Shown: positions 28,578 through 41,115, counted from the first letter of the stretch. The stretch: 64,000 bases of DNA from Leptospira ainazelensis (GCF_016918785.1 NZ_JAFFPT010000045.1:223443-287442), one strand, 5' to 3'. Notes: generated from the letters alone by a model not told the origin. Numbers and translations are program-made.

Positions 28578-29387
28578 TCAACGTTTTGCTCTTCGACGAT
28601 CCCGGAGATAGGCGGCGTCGACTTCTCCCAAGGGTTTTTCCAATTCTTCGAGAGCGGGTTCTTGCCAATAGGTATCGTAGAGATTTTCACCGGAGTAGGC
28701 GTGGAAATGATTGTCAAAATGGATTCTTGCGAACTCGTCTTTGCGGGAAAACATCGCCCTATTGATCTCGTTGAGGATTCCGAGAAAGTCTTCGCTTTCG
28801 GGGTCTGCCGGAAAATCGGAAAGATATTCCATGGAAAGTAGGATGACATACTTTCTGGATTGTTTCAGGAGTTTTAGAGATTCGTAAAGTAATTCCAATT
28901 TGATCGGTTGAAGATACGGTCTTGTGTTGTCCGCTATCAATTTTTTTTGTTCCGCGGACGCGAGTTCCCGATAAGCCATCTCAAGGTGTTTTTTAGGCCG
29001 GGCTTCCGTTCCTCGAATCGCTTGATAACCGAGAGAGGTCAGTTCACCACGAACGGTTTTTTTACTCGCCTCGACGACGTTCGAGTAGAGAATCACGAGT
29101 AAGTCCTGGGTTCGTTTGAGTTCGGCGTAGGATCTTTCCAGATCAAATTGAAAGTAGAGTTGGTTCGTTTCCACGTGGTGTTGGATGATTCTTTTGTAGA
29201 GGGCTTTGTCAGCTTCGGAACCGATGTTCGAAATCGAACTGTTCATCGATTTGATGAGAAACTCGTTTACCTTGAGCCCTTTTTCAACACGGACCAGATG
29301 AGTGGCCGCGCTACTCGCAAGATCCGCTGATATGGAAACGGGAATCCAAAGTAAAAGAGCGATCCCGATTCCCAAAACGAACTTCAT
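28578..29387 (-). CDS. Exported helical protein, unknown function
   Basis: 269 residues. Signal peptide ([21 protein letters not shown]) then an almost entirely helical mature protein without cysteines, containing long charged segments ([41 protein letters not shown] in parts). The C-terminal third has [19 protein letters not shown] and a basic end (RDRRRAKR). It lies upstream of the DUF4178 operon on the same strand, with a hairpin element between, so it may be a separate unit. Family not recognised. Probably periplasmic. Confidence 0.7.
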   Translation of the reverse strand: MKFVLGIGIALLLWIPVSISADLASSAATHLVRVEKGLKVNEFLIKSMNSSISNIGSEADKALYKRIIQHHVETNQLYFQFDLERSYAELKRTQDLLVILYSNVVEASKKTVRGELTSLGYQAIRGTEARPKKHLEMAYRELASAEQKKLIADNTRPYLQPIKLELLYESLKLLKQSRKYVILLSMEYLSDFPADPESEDFLGILNEINRAMFSRKDEFARIHFDNHFHAYSGENLYDTYWQEPALEELEKPLGEVDAAYLRDRRRAKR

Positions 29388-29718
29388 ACAACTAGTTTCG
29401 GGAAATGGAGGTCTCTAATTCAATGTGGTTTCCAATAATTGATAGTTCCAGTATTCGAGACTTATGTCCGCTACCCGACTTACAATCTGAATTCATTCTT
29501 TTGGAATTCTGAGCTCATAATTTAACCCCTTTTGAAAAAGAATCTCCGCCTTCATTTCAGATTATCTTTTACGATAAAATGAAAGGGGAAATAGAAGAAG
29601 AATCGATTCCGGGCAAAAAAAATAAAATCGGTTCCTTCTTTCTCTTTTTGGGATTGGGTTTGTATTTTCGGAAAGATAAAAATACATTCAAAATACTTAA
29701 TTTTTTAAATGAGGTTCT
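29388..29718. other. Intergenic gap between divergent genes
   Basis: About 330 AT-rich bases between the starts of the exported helical protein (minus) and a lipoprotein (plus). It must hold both promoters. A weak -10-like TTATCT/TACGATAA area near 29565-29575 is visible but not convincing. No repeat or RNA gene seen. Confidence 0.5.
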
Positions 29719-30057
29719 ATGATTCCAGCTCGAATCCGTTTTTTGGCGTTGATTTGTATTTTGTTTTTTCAGTTTTGTTCCACCACACAAAAGATACACC
29801 TTTTGTCGCAAGGGAACTTAGAAGGGAAAAAAATTCCGGAGGATATCCGAAGTCTTGCCGGGGAAATAAAAGAAGGCAAGGATTGCGGATTCTACTATAG
29901 CCTTGCAAAAGCATTTGAGAACGCGATTACGAATACAAAATACGATACGATTCTTGACGCGGAAGTCACACATACGACGGGGCCGTTTGCTCCTATGCAC
30001 TGTATTCTTATCAAAGGTTTTGCTCTGAACAGCAACACAATTTCAAAGGAGAATTGA
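29719..30057 (+). CDS. Small putative lipoprotein
   Basis: 112 residues. Signal peptide MIPARIRFLALICILFFQFC with a relaxed spirochaete lipobox (FFQFC, Cys 20), then STTQKIHLLSQGNLEGKKIP. Two further cysteines (in KDCGFYY and PMHCILI). The segment CGFYYSLAKAFENAI followed by AEVTHTTGPF resembles small TRL-like or periplasmic lipoproteins, but I cannot assign a family. TGAGG lies before ATG. Its stop is 2 bases before the ATG of another lipoprotein, so the two form an operon. Confidence 0.7.
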   Translation: MIPARIRFLALICILFFQFCSTTQKIHLLSQGNLEGKKIPEDIRSLAGEIKEGKDCGFYYSLAKAFENAITNTKYDTILDAEVTHTTGPFAPMHCILIKGFALNSNTISKEN

Positions 30058-30059
30058 AC

Positions 30060-30407
30060 ATGAAACGAAGTCCGAAATTATTAGCCTATCTCCTTTCCAT
30101 TTTTTTCCTGTGTTGTTCTCAAACTCCGAAAAAGATAAGTTATGTTATTTTAGAAAAACCGAACCGGCCGATCGAGACCGAGATTTCAAAATCGAAACAA
30201 GTTCAATTCGGCAAATATAGAATCGGTGTGGGCGGGCTTTTTCCGATCGGATTGAATTCTTATCTGAAGGAAGTTGAAACTTCTAATCCCATTCTGAGAA
30301 ATGTGGAAATCGAGATGAAGTTTCCGTTCTGCATTTTACCTTTGATACCGTTTGTCTGTTTTGCGCGTTATGAGGTCATTGTCGAAGGAGAAATCTCCAA
30401 ACGATAG
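30060..30407 (+). CDS. Small putative lipoprotein
   Basis: 115 residues. Signal peptide with lipobox IFFLCC (after MKRSPKLLAYLLS), mature part starting SQTPKKISYVI. The C-terminal half is hydrophobic (MKFPFCILPLIPFVCFARYEV), which is odd for a lipoprotein and may be a beta or membrane-associated segment. ATG 30060 follows AAGGAG at good spacing and is preferred to a TTG two codons upstream. Co-transcribed with the preceding lipoprotein. No function known. Confidence 0.68.
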   Translation: MKRSPKLLAYLLSIFFLCCSQTPKKISYVILEKPNRPIETEISKSKQVQFGKYRIGVGGLFPIGLNSYLKEVETSNPILRNVEIEMKFPFCILPLIPFVCFARYEVIVEGEISKR

Positions 30408-30496
30408 AGGATTGGACGGATTCTAATTCGTCTCAAAAAACTGCGAGAGGTTTGTTGCTCTTCAAAGAAAGGTCAACAAATTTCCCGGCGGTAGAG

Positions 30497-31228
30497 ATGG
30501 ACTTTGATTCGAATCAATACGATCTTGTTTTATTTGTTTTGCTCGTGATTTCCTTCTGCGTGGGAATGTTTACGATCCTTTTTTCAAAGAATGAAAGTAT
30601 CAATCGAGGAATTCTTCTACCAACTTTGTTTTCTCCAAATCAAAGCCTAAGAATTCCGTTCGATCTTTTAGAGTCTTTCGGCTTTGTTTCGCAAAAACAA
30701 AAATTCCGAGTAACATACAAAAAGAAAACCCTAAAAATCGGAGTCGTAATCTTATCCGAAAGTTTTCTACTTCTCTATAAAAATTTCGGAATTACCGACG
30801 AACTATTGATCGGCGTTATCAAGTTGGTGGTTTTTGCTTCGATCATAACGGGTCTTTGGGTCATCTTTGTTGAGTATAAGAATGATCCTTACGATCCAAT
30901 CAACGGTCCTTTGGAAATCCCCGATTGGAAGATTACGGAATCTATTTGGGAGTTATTGAAAAAGGAGAAGATTCAAATCAAGGATTGGAATTCGTTTGCC
31001 GATTACTTTCCATTTTTCGCATATCTTTTGCCCTTCGAAAACTTCGATAAAGACAGTAACTTTTATTTTACTATGAGTTTTGAAGATCTATTTTGGATCA
31101 ACGGATTTGATCAGGATGTTGTAGCTCGATTGTTACGAACCGTCAAACAATCAAAGGGATCGTTTTTTAAAATTCCGTTTCCAAAAAGGAAAAAGTCCGT
31201 AGCTAAAAATTCCAAAAGAAAACGGTAA
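30497..31228 (+). CDS. Membrane protein, unknown function
   Basis: 243 residues from ATG 30497 (GGTAGAG directly before). A TTG at 30452 would add 15 residues. TM helix at the N terminus (LVLFVLLVISFCVGMFTILF), another hydrophobic pair in the middle (GVVILSESFLLLYKN and LLIGVIKLVVFASIITGLWVIFVEY), then a soluble C-terminal domain with many Trp, Phe and Asp residues and a very basic end (FPKRKKSVAKNSKRKR). Converges with the methyltransferase gene, 7 bases apart. Family not recognised. Confidence 0.65.
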   Translation: MDFDSNQYDLVLFVLLVISFCVGMFTILFSKNESINRGILLPTLFSPNQSLRIPFDLLESFGFVSQKQKFRVTYKKKTLKIGVVILSESFLLLYKNFGITDELLIGVIKLVVFASIITGLWVIFVEYKNDPYDPINGPLEIPDWKITESIWELLKKEKIQIKDWNSFADYFPFFAYLLPFENFDKDSNFYFTMSFEDLFWINGFDQDVVARLLRTVKQSKGSFFKIPFPKRKKSVAKNSKRKR

Positions 31229-31235
31229 ACAAATC

Positions 31236-31982
31236 CTACTTCCATTCGTAGATCGCTTGGTAAAAGGGTAAGGTCTTTTTAAAACGAAATTCTTCTATCG
31301 GTTTAAATCCTTCCGCCTTTAAGATCGAAGCCGGATCTCTGTTGAGGTTACAACCCTGTGCAAAACGATTCCAAAATGGATTGAGAAGGTTTTGTAGAAT
31401 TTGTCCGGCTTTTGAAGCTGCCTTCACGTGCTCGAGGATAAGAATTTTTCCGCCGCGTTTTAATCGGGATTTTGCAAATTGAATCGCGTAAACCGGGTCC
31501 GGGACGGTGCATAAAACGAGCGTAAAGATGATTGCGTCCATACTTTTCGGAGGAACTAAGGATTCTAATCCCGGATTCCCCAAACCGAGAACCTCCATTT
31601 TTATCCTCGGATGTCTTTTGGAATCGGACGAACTTTCCAAGGAACGAATTCTTTCCTTCGCCTTTTTCATCATAGAAGCTGAAGGTTCGATCGCGATCAC
31701 GTCCGCTTTGGGAGAATAGATCGGAAAGTTGATTCCGGTTCCGCTTCCGATCTCGAGTATTTTTCCTTGTAAGGGTTGTATCAGGTGTTTTCTTTTTCGA
31801 AAGAGAACCGTTTTTTCGATTCTATTCATAAACCGGTCGTAAAAGCGCGCGAACATTCTCGCGTAAAAAGATTCGTTCTGGGGAGCGGGGATACTCGAAA
31901 TCTTTTGGCTCGGAGTTTTTGTTTTTACCGTGCGGGCCGCGATTTTAGTTTTCTTTTTCGGAGTTTTCGATTTGGGTTTCAT
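31236..31982 (-). CDS. Class I SAM-dependent methyltransferase
   Basis: 248 residues. A basic, low-complexity N terminus of about 45 residues (KPKSKTPKKKTKIAA) precedes a Rossmann methyltransferase: motif I KILEIGSGTGINFPIY, VIAIEPSASMMKKA, MDAIIFTLVLCTVPDP and LKRGGKILILEHVKA. The layout is that of the UbiE/METTL7-type small-molecule or lipid methyltransferases. The substrate is unknown. ATG 31982 chosen. A TTG 12 codons upstream is possible. Last gene of a minus-strand run that begins with the OmpA-like protein. Confidence 0.85.
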   Translation of the reverse strand: MKPKSKTPKKKTKIAARTVKTKTPSQKISSIPAPQNESFYARMFARFYDRFMNRIEKTVLFRKRKHLIQPLQGKILEIGSGTGINFPIYSPKADVIAIEPSASMMKKAKERIRSLESSSDSKRHPRIKMEVLGLGNPGLESLVPPKSMDAIIFTLVLCTVPDPVYAIQFAKSRLKRGGKILILEHVKAASKAGQILQNLLNPFWNRFAQGCNLNRDPASILKAEGFKPIEEFRFKKTLPFYQAIYEWK

Positions 31983-32057
31983 CGACTCGATTGTTTTCAG
32001 GAAATCGGATAGAATCAATCAAAAAATGGAATATTCCGAGAATTGAATTTGTTTTGT

Positions 32058-32438
32058 TCAGTTTAGCTTTTTTTCTTTTTCGAAAAACTTCTTATGAATG
32101 AGTTCTTGGATTTCGTTTCTATGATCGTCGGCGATGTTTACAAAGATGCTGTTCGCTTTTTTTCCCGAAGAACGGATGATCTCCGCTTCGAGTGTCATGT
32201 CTTTTCCGTTGATCCTCGCGTGAAGATGAATTCGATCCCCTTCGAACATCGTCATTCTCGAATCGAGAGCTACGCCGCCGGTTCCTATATCGAGAATCGT
32301 AACGGGATGTCTTTCCGATTTTCCTTTGATCGTCATTTCCGCGTCCAAGGTGATTTTAACGCGGGCATTCTTTCTTTTTTGAATCGCAGGATCTCTGTAT
32401 TCGAAAGAATCGTCAAATAAGGACTTGGTGCCGGCCAT
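32058..32438 (-). CDS. PilZ-domain protein (probable c-di-GMP binder)
   Basis: 126 residues, one PilZ domain. The c-di-GMP motifs are present: RKNAR (R22-R26, the RxxxR arginines) and DIGTGGVAL (D50 onwards, the D/NxSxxG motif with Gly for Ser). It would change shape on binding c-di-GMP and signal to a partner. C terminus is basic helical ([13 protein letters not shown]). It sits 10 bases after the NRDE gene on the same strand. Several PilZ proteins exist in Leptospira, so the target is unclear. Confidence 0.88.
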   Translation of the reverse strand: MAGTKSLFDDSFEYRDPAIQKRKNARVKITLDAEMTIKGKSERHPVTILDIGTGGVALDSRMTMFEGDRIHLHARINGKDMTLEAEIIRSSGKKANSIFVNIADDHRNEIQELIHKKFFEKEKKLN

Positions 32439-32448
32439 ATAAGTTCAA

Positions 32449-33195
32449 CTATCCTAATACCGAAAAATCCGTCAAAGTCAAATTAAGAAACGTCGGATCC
32501 GGCGATTCACAAGGTTGTCCGTCCTGATACGCGACCGTCAAGAACTTCTCCGTTAATACGACTTCGGTTTTTGAAACCGTGTGCGCGTCTCTTCGGTGCA
32601 TACAAGCGGAAAGGGCTCCTTTTTCGGGAATATGCGAAGTCAGAAAATTTTTTGATAAGAGTAAAAATTCTTCGGAGTTTGGAAGAATTTTCGGAAGGAA
32701 ATGTTCTTTGAAAACCGACTCTCTCGAAACCTGGGCCTTAGGGCCTTGTGTAAACGAACTTCCCATGATTTGAAATGTTTCTTCGTTCGCCGTCACGGTT
32801 AAGTTTATGCCGTCCCAGATAAAAATATCGGTTTTTGCGAGAGTGATTCTTACCAATTTGAACGGATAAAAGTTAAGGAGGTCCTCTTTTTTAAGTTTGT
32901 CCGGATCGACTTCGCTTAACAAACAAGAACGAACGAGTAAACCCCTGCTTGTCGGGTTTCTCAAAAGTTTCAGAGTAGCTTCGTAAAAATTCAAAAGACA
33001 AAAAATTTCCCGAGAAGAGTTGACCCCGATCCATGTTCCGCCGTAATCCCCGTCCAAAGGTGCGATTGCGTAAACGGGTCCGTTCCCGATTTTTTGAGGA
33101 AGGGAGGAAGGTTTCCTTTTTACGGATTCGTCCCGATTAAAACCCAGGCCGAAAATCTTTGTTTCCCGATTTCTGTAGATGATCGCAGTGCACAT
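32449..33195 (-). CDS. NRDE (TANGO2-like) family protein
   Basis: 248 residues. Begins [10 protein letters not shown] with the N-terminal cysteine and then GFNRDE (N20-E23), the NRDE signature. [22 protein letters not shown] follows as in the family. NRDE proteins are Ntn-hydrolase-fold in shape. The eukaryotic relative TANGO2 has been linked to heme/lipid handling, and the bacterial role is unclear. Four bases downstream of the OmpA-like gene and 10 bases before PilZ, so probably co-transcribed. Confidence 0.85.
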   Translation of the reverse strand: MCTAIIYRNRETKIFGLGFNRDESVKRKPSSLPQKIGNGPVYAIAPLDGDYGGTWIGVNSSREIFCLLNFYEATLKLLRNPTSRGLLVRSCLLSEVDPDKLKKEDLLNFYPFKLVRITLAKTDIFIWDGINLTVTANEETFQIMGSSFTQGPKAQVSRESVFKEHFLPKILPNSEEFLLLSKNFLTSHIPEKGALSACMHRRDAHTVSKTEVVLTEKFLTVAYQDGQPCESPDPTFLNLTLTDFSVLG

Positions 33196-33199
33196 AACG

Positions 33200-34972
33200 T
33201 TATTGGGGAGAAAGATAAAAATCGATTCTCCGATTTTTATCGGCTTCGTATTTTCCGGAACCCGGAATTAGAGGAAGGGTTTCACCGTAACCTCGAAACC
33301 GAATTCTTCCGAACGGAACGGATTTGGAAAAGAAATATTCGAAAGCGGTTCTGGAACGTTCTTCAGTCGTCGCTTGATTGACCTCTTCGTCGCCTTGGTG
33401 GGAAGAATGGGATTGAACTTCGATTTTGTATCCGGGGAATTCGTTTAACAAAGATCGGACTTTCCCCGGAAGGGACCACCACCTCGCTTCCACCTGCGAT
33501 TCCGGAATCGAAATTCTAAGAGAATGATCCTCTTCTAACACCAGAATTCCGGTTTTAAACTCGGCGCCCTTTCCCTCAGATTCCCTTCCCAATACGTCCG
33601 TAAATTTCCATTCGAAATAAAAGTCGCTTAGAGAACCGACCCTAATTCCGGTTTCGTCCAAACCTTCCCAGGGAATTTCCTCGCAAGGAGAACCGTTGCC
33701 CGACCAGGTTTTTACCTTTTTTTTCAAATCCGTGTAAGGAGGTGTTTCGTATAACGTGATTTCCCAAGATTGAAGAGGAACGCCCTGCGCGTTGAGAAAA
33801 ACTTTTAAGACGTCGTTTTTACCGTCGTTATCGGGAGTGAATTCTTTCGGAGAAACGGAAACCGAAAGATGAAAAGAATCTTTTGTGATTTGGAAAAAAG
33901 AAGGAATGGATTGATAACGTTCGTATCGACTATGAATTGTTAGTCGGTAATGATAAACTCCCGAGGAGATAAAGTCGCCCGCTTGATTTCGGAGATCCCA
34001 CCTCCATTCGGAAGAAGGTTCACCCGTATCGCGGAGACGATAAACGCTTTTTTCTTCGTTTCCGTTTTTCTGAAAGATTTCGATTTCGTAAGAATCCGAT
34101 TTGATTTTCGGAGAAATAGAAGAATGGAATCGAACCGAGTTCCTAAGACTTCCGGGAAGATAAGAATACAATTTGGAATCGGAAAACAGATCGATTCCGC
34201 CCGTTTCGTTTCGAATCGTCAAGTCGTTTAACAAAGTTGTGGATTCGTTTCTACCCTTATCAAATCCGATCAAACGATAGGAATAAATTCCGCTCGGAAG
34301 TTGTTTATTTGAAAAATCGGTTCCGTCCCAACTCAAGTTGGAAGGGACTTCTTTAAACTTCCACGAATAGGATTTTACGACCTTCCCTTGATTATCCAAA
34401 AATTCTCCGGTGAAGTTGTCTCCGAATTCTCCCGAAACTTTTTGCGAGATATTGATCTTGGATGTCGAACGGTCTCCGCCTAAAAAAAGAACTCTTGTTT
34501 TTGAGTTGAGTTCGGAGCTCGGAGAATGAGAGTCGAGAAGGATCGATTTCTCTTCGGATAAAAGATTCTCCTTATTCTCCGTCACCAATCTCAGTCTGTA
34601 TTTGTATTCTCCATCGGGTAATAAAAATCCCTTAGAGTCGTCTCCGCTCCAGAGAATGGTTTCCGGAATCGTAATCTCCAACGGAGAAAGTTTATTCTCG
34701 TCTTGCAAAAATGGAAAAAGGGAGAATCCTTTTTTTCTTCTGTGATCGGCTCGAAACGTTTTTACTACATCGTCTCCTGCGTTTTTAACGATCAATTCCC
34801 AGTCGAACAAACGGGGAAGCGCGGATTTGGAAATTCTAAATTCTACCGTATCGTTTTTTCCGTCCCAATTGGGGGAGAATGATTCCGAACTCGTTTTGAT
34901 AAAAGTGTCCGCGTTCAGGGAATAGGAAAAAAAGAAATAGAAAGCTACGATGAAAAGAATCCGGTTCCGCAT
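33200..34972 (-). CDS. Outer-membrane/periplasmic protein with FlgD-like repeats and a C-terminal OmpA domain
   Basis: 590 residues. Signal peptide ([21 protein letters not shown]). The body consists of several FlgD/CHU-type Ig-like modules marked by [48 protein letters not shown] and [15 protein letters not shown]. The C-terminal OmpA-like peptidoglycan-binding domain (about 480-590) has [38 protein letters not shown] and NRRIDFYL. In place of the usual HTD the motif reads HSS, so the peptidoglycan-binding Asp is missing, while the Arg of the ligand site (TEERSR) remains. First gene of the NRDE-PilZ run. Confidence 0.8.
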   Translation of the reverse strand: MRNRILFIVAFYFFFSYSLNADTFIKTSSESFSPNWDGKNDTVEFRISKSALPRLFDWELIVKNAGDDVVKTFRADHRRKKGFSLFPFLQDENKLSPLEITIPETILWSGDDSKGFLLPDGEYKYRLRLVTENKENLLSEEKSILLDSHSPSSELNSKTRVLFLGGDRSTSKINISQKVSGEFGDNFTGEFLDNQGKVVKSYSWKFKEVPSNLSWDGTDFSNKQLPSGIYSYRLIGFDKGRNESTTLLNDLTIRNETGGIDLFSDSKLYSYLPGSLRNSVRFHSSISPKIKSDSYEIEIFQKNGNEEKSVYRLRDTGEPSSEWRWDLRNQAGDFISSGVYHYRLTIHSRYERYQSIPSFFQITKDSFHLSVSVSPKEFTPDNDGKNDVLKVFLNAQGVPLQSWEITLYETPPYTDLKKKVKTWSGNGSPCEEIPWEGLDETGIRVGSLSDFYFEWKFTDVLGRESEGKGAEFKTGILVLEEDHSLRISIPESQVEARWWSLPGKVRSLLNEFPGYKIEVQSHSSHQGDEEVNQATTEERSRTAFEYFFSKSVPFGRIRFRGYGETLPLIPGSGKYEADKNRRIDFYLSPQ

Positions 34973-35039
34973 TGCAGTACACTCTAATTTGGTACGTTTT
35001 TTTTCCTATGTTTTTTTAAGAATGGGTTCGTGAGTTAGA

Positions 35040-37510
<2,471 letters not shown>

Positions 37511-37607
37511 CGCTCAGGAGGAATTCCGTTTCGGATTCTTATGGAAGAATCTGAAAAAGAATTGATGAACGGATTTACTAGGGTTGAAAATCTGGAAGTA
37601 GAAGAGA

Positions 37608-38483
37608 ATGCAAACTCGAAGTTTTGAACAGATTCGTTCCTCCTTAGAGGACATTATTTTCGACATCCAGTCCGGATGTACGAACTGCGAGTGGTATATC
37701 TCCGTTGAAAAAATCATATCCGCATTGAACATTCGTAAAGAGGATTATTATAGAATTTTTTACGATCTCAGAAACGAAGTCCATTTTTCCTCCAGAGCCG
37801 CTTCCGGCTTTAACGAGACGCAGGCGGATTCTCTCATACAACTTCTTTCAAAAATTCTAAAGATAGAAGGGATCGGAGACGAATTTGCAAAAAGTGGAAT
37901 ATACTTTGACGATAACCATCTCGCGGAACTTCAAATCAACCTGAAAGAGAACATACAAAATCGTCTGGAAAGACACGAGCTGGATAAGGAACTTCTTTTG
38001 CTTTTGTCCTCCGCTACGATCGACTTTGACGACGCTTTCGATTCTTACTTCGACGATAAGTTCAATTTCGAAAGAATCGTGGTGAACGGAATTTCCGATT
38101 TTATGGAATCGAAGTCGATTCAAAACGATTTTGGAGCCGATGTCTTTTTAAAAAATCATATCTTTTCGATTCTCAATACAAAACTGTTTCATCTTCGGGA
38201 AATCACAAGAGAATACAGGGACCGCGCTTACTACGAGTTGTTCGGAGCGTTCCGCAAAAAACCGAAAAAGAAAAAGCCGGTCTCCGTGTTTCAGGAAATG
38301 GATCCGGAAACACAAAGACATCTCGACGTCCTCGGTTTCGACGCACCTTGTACTTTGGAAGAGCTCAAAAAACGATTCAAAGAGTTGATCAAGAAGTATC
38401 ATCCGGACATCAACAAGGACGGATTGGAGATGACTCAGAGAATCATCGCTTCCTATAATTTTTTGATCATGAGGATGAGTTAG
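37608..38483 (+). CDS. C-terminal J-domain (DnaJ-like) protein
   Basis: 291 residues. Residues 1-215 are a charged helical domain of unknown family. Residues 235-288 form a J domain with helix II KKRFKELIKKYHPDINKD, which contains the essential HPD tripeptide. It could recruit a DnaK. There is no zinc or Gly/Phe region, so it is a type III J protein. The tail of the helical part, RKKPKKKKPVSVF, links the two. The stop is followed at once by the TTG start of the CBS protein. Confidence 0.82.
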   Translation: MQTRSFEQIRSSLEDIIFDIQSGCTNCEWYISVEKIISALNIRKEDYYRIFYDLRNEVHFSSRAASGFNETQADSLIQLLSKILKIEGIGDEFAKSGIYFDDNHLAELQINLKENIQNRLERHELDKELLLLLSSATIDFDDAFDSYFDDKFNFERIVVNGISDFMESKSIQNDFGADVFLKNHIFSILNTKLFHLREITREYRDRAYYELFGAFRKKPKKKKPVSVFQEMDPETQRHLDVLGFDAPCTLEELKKRFKELIKKYHPDINKDGLEMTQRIIASYNFLIMRMS

Positions 38484-39125
38484 TTGTTCTTTTGGATTTC
38501 TCGCGGGGTTCCGGAACCTTATATTCCTCCTGCGAGACCGGAGATCGTTCATCCTTTGCACGCGGTTCCTCCTTTACCGTCTTCTAAAAAAATAGAAACC
38601 GAAGACAAACCTGGGAGCGGGAATCCGTCGGAGGTTTTTTCGAAAGGGGCGAGCTCCGAGTACAAGGCCAATTCTTCTTTGGCGGACGTAAAATCGAAAC
38701 AGGGAGAATTCTTATCCTCCTTGACAGCGCGGGATTTGATGAGTTCGCCCGTTGTCTGTTTTGAAGAAAAGGATCCGATCGAAAGGGCGGAGGAAATCTT
38801 TTTTCAAAAAAGATTCCGCCATGTTCCGGTGGTCAAAGACGAATCCACGTTATGCGGAATTCTTTCCGATCGGGATTGGATGAAATGGCAATTGACCAAA
38901 GGAAAAGAAGTCGGATTAGCAAAAACGATAGGCGACATCATGAAAACAAAAGTTCTTTCGGTTCGGATGTATGCCGGAATGGGAGAGATTTCGAAAGTCC
39001 TTTTCGAGGAAAGGATCGGATGTCTTCCCGTCGTAAACGAACAGGCTCAGGTAATAGGAATGATCACGCGGAGCGACGTTCTTCGTGCGATTCTCAAGGT
39101 CAATGATAGGGAATTTCTCGCTTGA
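38484..39125 (+). CDS. CBS-domain protein
   Basis: 213 residues. A disordered Pro/Ser-rich N terminus (about 1-75) and a tandem CBS pair (Bateman module, about 80-205): [48 protein letters not shown], then [18 protein letters not shown] and [27 protein letters not shown]. Such modules sense adenine nucleotides or related ligands. No effector domain is attached. TTG start directly after the TAG of the J-domain gene, so coupled to it. The N terminus is the least certain part. Confidence 0.85.
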   Translation: MFFWISRGVPEPYIPPARPEIVHPLHAVPPLPSSKKIETEDKPGSGNPSEVFSKGASSEYKANSSLADVKSKQGEFLSSLTARDLMSSPVVCFEEKDPIERAEEIFFQKRFRHVPVVKDESTLCGILSDRDWMKWQLTKGKEVGLAKTIGDIMKTKVLSVRMYAGMGEISKVLFEERIGCLPVVNEQAQVIGMITRSDVLRAILKVNDREFLA

Positions 39126-39177
39126 GTCGGAAACAAATCCTTTTAACTTAGAGCGAAAATAAAAAAGGGGAAAAACT

Positions 39178-39798
39178 TTGAACTCATCGATCATCATTCG
39201 TCCTGCCCAACCGAAAGACGTGGACGCAATCGTCCCTTTGATCTATTCTTCAGGCCCTGCGGCTTGGGATTACGTTTTTACCCAAGGATCCAAAACTCCT
39301 TTTGATTTTCTTAGCGCTTCGTTTATCAAACGGGGAAATACCATTTCCTACAAAAATCATTTTGTGGCCGAGTTGAATGGTGAAGTCGTAGGCGCCATTC
39401 TGAGTTATCATCAACCGTCTTTTCTTTTGTTAAACGGAGGAACGGCTTTGAGAATCGTCTCCGTTTACGGATTCTCTTCTCCGAAGGTGATGGGGCGAGG
39501 GCTCGTTACCGAGGGAATGATACGTCCTCCGAAATCAGGAAGACTCTATCTCGGTCATATCGCGGTTTCCGAAAAACACAGAGGAAAGGGAATCGGAAAG
39601 GAGCTCATCCGATTTATGGCAAAGACGTTTCCTCGATTCAAAACTCTTTCTTTGGACGTCTCACAGAAGAACGAAGCTGCGATTCAACTCTACAAAGGGT
39701 TGGGTTTTCAGACGGTCGAAGCTAGAAGTTTCGGCGGACCGGTCGGGAAAATACCGGATCATTTCTACATGGAAGTGGAAAGAAGTATATTAAAATAA
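39178..39798 (+). CDS. GNAT-family N-acetyltransferase
   Basis: 206 residues. GNAT fold: SSIIIRPAQPKDVDAIVPLI start, HFVAELNGEVVGAILSYHQPS, and acetyl-CoA loop LYLGHIAVSEKHRGKGIGKELIRFMAK (Q/R-x-x-G-x-G/A form: RGKGIGK) followed by LSLDVSQKNEAAIQLYKGLGFQTVE. The acceptor is unknown. TTG start preceded by AAAGGGG. Between the CBS gene and the thioesterase, on the same strand with short gaps, so probably one operon. Confidence 0.88.
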   Translation: MNSSIIIRPAQPKDVDAIVPLIYSSGPAAWDYVFTQGSKTPFDFLSASFIKRGNTISYKNHFVAELNGEVVGAILSYHQPSFLLLNGGTALRIVSVYGFSSPKVMGRGLVTEGMIRPPKSGRLYLGHIAVSEKHRGKGIGKELIRFMAKTFPRFKTLSLDVSQKNEAAIQLYKGLGFQTVEARSFGGPVGKIPDHFYMEVERSILK

Positions 39799-39802
39799 TC
39801 GA

Positions 39803-40288
39803 ATGGAAAATTTAAAAACACCCAGTCAGAGTTCCGTGGAAACAAGACATATCGTGATGCCCGATCAGGCCAATCACTATGGAACCTTGTTTGGAGGAAC
39901 TCTTATGTATTGGATCGATATGATCGCGGTTATGGTCGCCCAGAGGCATTGCGGAAAAGAAGCGGTAACCGCGAGCGTGGATCGGCTTAATTTTATAGCC
40001 CCGATCGAAGTCGGAGACCACGTAATCCTAAAAGCGAGCGTGAATTATACGGGAAGAACTTCGATGGAAGTCGGGGTTCAGGTTTCAAAGGAAAATCCTT
40101 ATACCGGAACCGTCGTAAGGGCGACTACCGCCTATCTCACCTTTGTAGCGTTAGACGAATCGAAAAAACCGTGCCCCGTCCCGCAGGTCAAACCCGAGAC
40201 CGAGGCGGAGACCAGAAGATTTAAGAATGCGGTGTTGAGACAGGAATCCAATCGGGAGTTGGTAAAAAAGATCCGAGAGTCCAAATGA
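39803..40288 (+). CDS. Acyl-CoA thioesterase (YciA/BACH-type hotdog)
   Basis: 161 residues, one hotdog domain. MPDQANHYGTLFGGTLMYWIDM contains the N/H-x-x-GTxFGG active-site pattern, and SVDRLNFIAPIEVGDHVILKASVNYTGRTSMEV is typical. YciA-like enzymes hydrolyse a broad range of acyl-CoA esters. C-terminal helix RFKNAVLRQESNRELVKKI. Its stop overlaps the AraC-type gene start (ATGA), which is unusual for a metabolic enzyme and suggests linked regulation. Confidence 0.9.
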   Translation: MENLKTPSQSSVETRHIVMPDQANHYGTLFGGTLMYWIDMIAVMVAQRHCGKEAVTASVDRLNFIAPIEVGDHVILKASVNYTGRTSMEVGVQVSKENPYTGTVVRATTAYLTFVALDESKKPCPVPQVKPETEAETRRFKNAVLRQESNRELVKKIRESK

Positions 40289-41115
40289 AAATTCTTTTTT
40301 CACAATGTGATCCGGTTTTGACCCCTTGGATCGGATGTTATTGGGGTTGGGAATCCGATTCCACGTCGACTCAGATCGAGTTTCCGAAGATATTCCCGTC
40401 AGTAGAAAACGAGATTCATATCTCTTATCGAGATCCGATTTTATTCGGAACCATTGGGGATGGAAAGGGAGAATGGAATTCTTCCCAAGGACATATCGTC
40501 GGAAATCATCTTTCCCCCTTTCGAATTTCTCCCGAGGGAAAAGTAGGATTTTTTAATATACGAATGTTTCCCGGAACCTTTTATGAATTTTTTAAAATAC
40601 CGGGAAAAGAAGTTCGGAGTCATTTGAGCGATTTGCAAATTCCGGGCAACGAGCGATATTCGGATTTTGTAAATCGAATTCGTGACTCGAATTCCTTCGA
40701 AGATCGTGTGACGATTTCAAACGAATACTTTATAAAATTATTAAATTCCAAAAAAGAAACCGAACCGGTCGTCGCAGAGGCCGTCAGAAGAATCACGATG
40801 AGCAAAGGAAAAATTCCGATCTCACAATTGACTCGGGATTTGGGTGTGATCAAAAAAACATTGGAAAGGAAATTCCAAGAAAGAATCGGATACAATCCGA
40901 AGGAATTTGCGAGAGTCGTTCGTTTTCAAAACGCGGCTTGGATGAAATTGGAAGATCAAAATCTCAGCGAACTCGCTCTAAACGCGGGCTACTACGATCA
41001 ATCTCATTTAAACAAAGAGTTCGTCGCTCTTTCCGGATATTCTCCCTTGGTTTGGTACGGGGTTAGGGATCGAATTTTGTCCCTTTTTTACAAGACAAGA
41101 CCGCATTCTTTCTAG
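40285..41115 (+). CDS. AraC-family transcriptional regulator
   Basis: 276 residues. The N-terminal 150 resemble the DUF6597-like sensory domain (CYWGWESD, GNHLSPFRISPEGKVGFFNIRMFPGTF). The C-terminal 110 are a double helix-turn-helix of the AraC type: ISQLTRDLGVIKKTLERKFQERIGYNPKEFARVVRFQNA and LSELALNAGYYDQSHLNKEFVALSGYSP. ATG overlaps the thioesterase stop. The target genes are unknown. Confidence 0.88.
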   Translation: MKILFSQCDPVLTPWIGCYWGWESDSTSTQIEFPKIFPSVENEIHISYRDPILFGTIGDGKGEWNSSQGHIVGNHLSPFRISPEGKVGFFNIRMFPGTFYEFFKIPGKEVRSHLSDLQIPGNERYSDFVNRIRDSNSFEDRVTISNEYFIKLLNSKKETEPVVAEAVRRITMSKGKIPISQLTRDLGVIKKTLERKFQERIGYNPKEFARVVRFQNAAWMKLEDQNLSELALNAGYYDQSHLNKEFVALSGYSPLVWYGVRDRILSLFYKTRPHSF

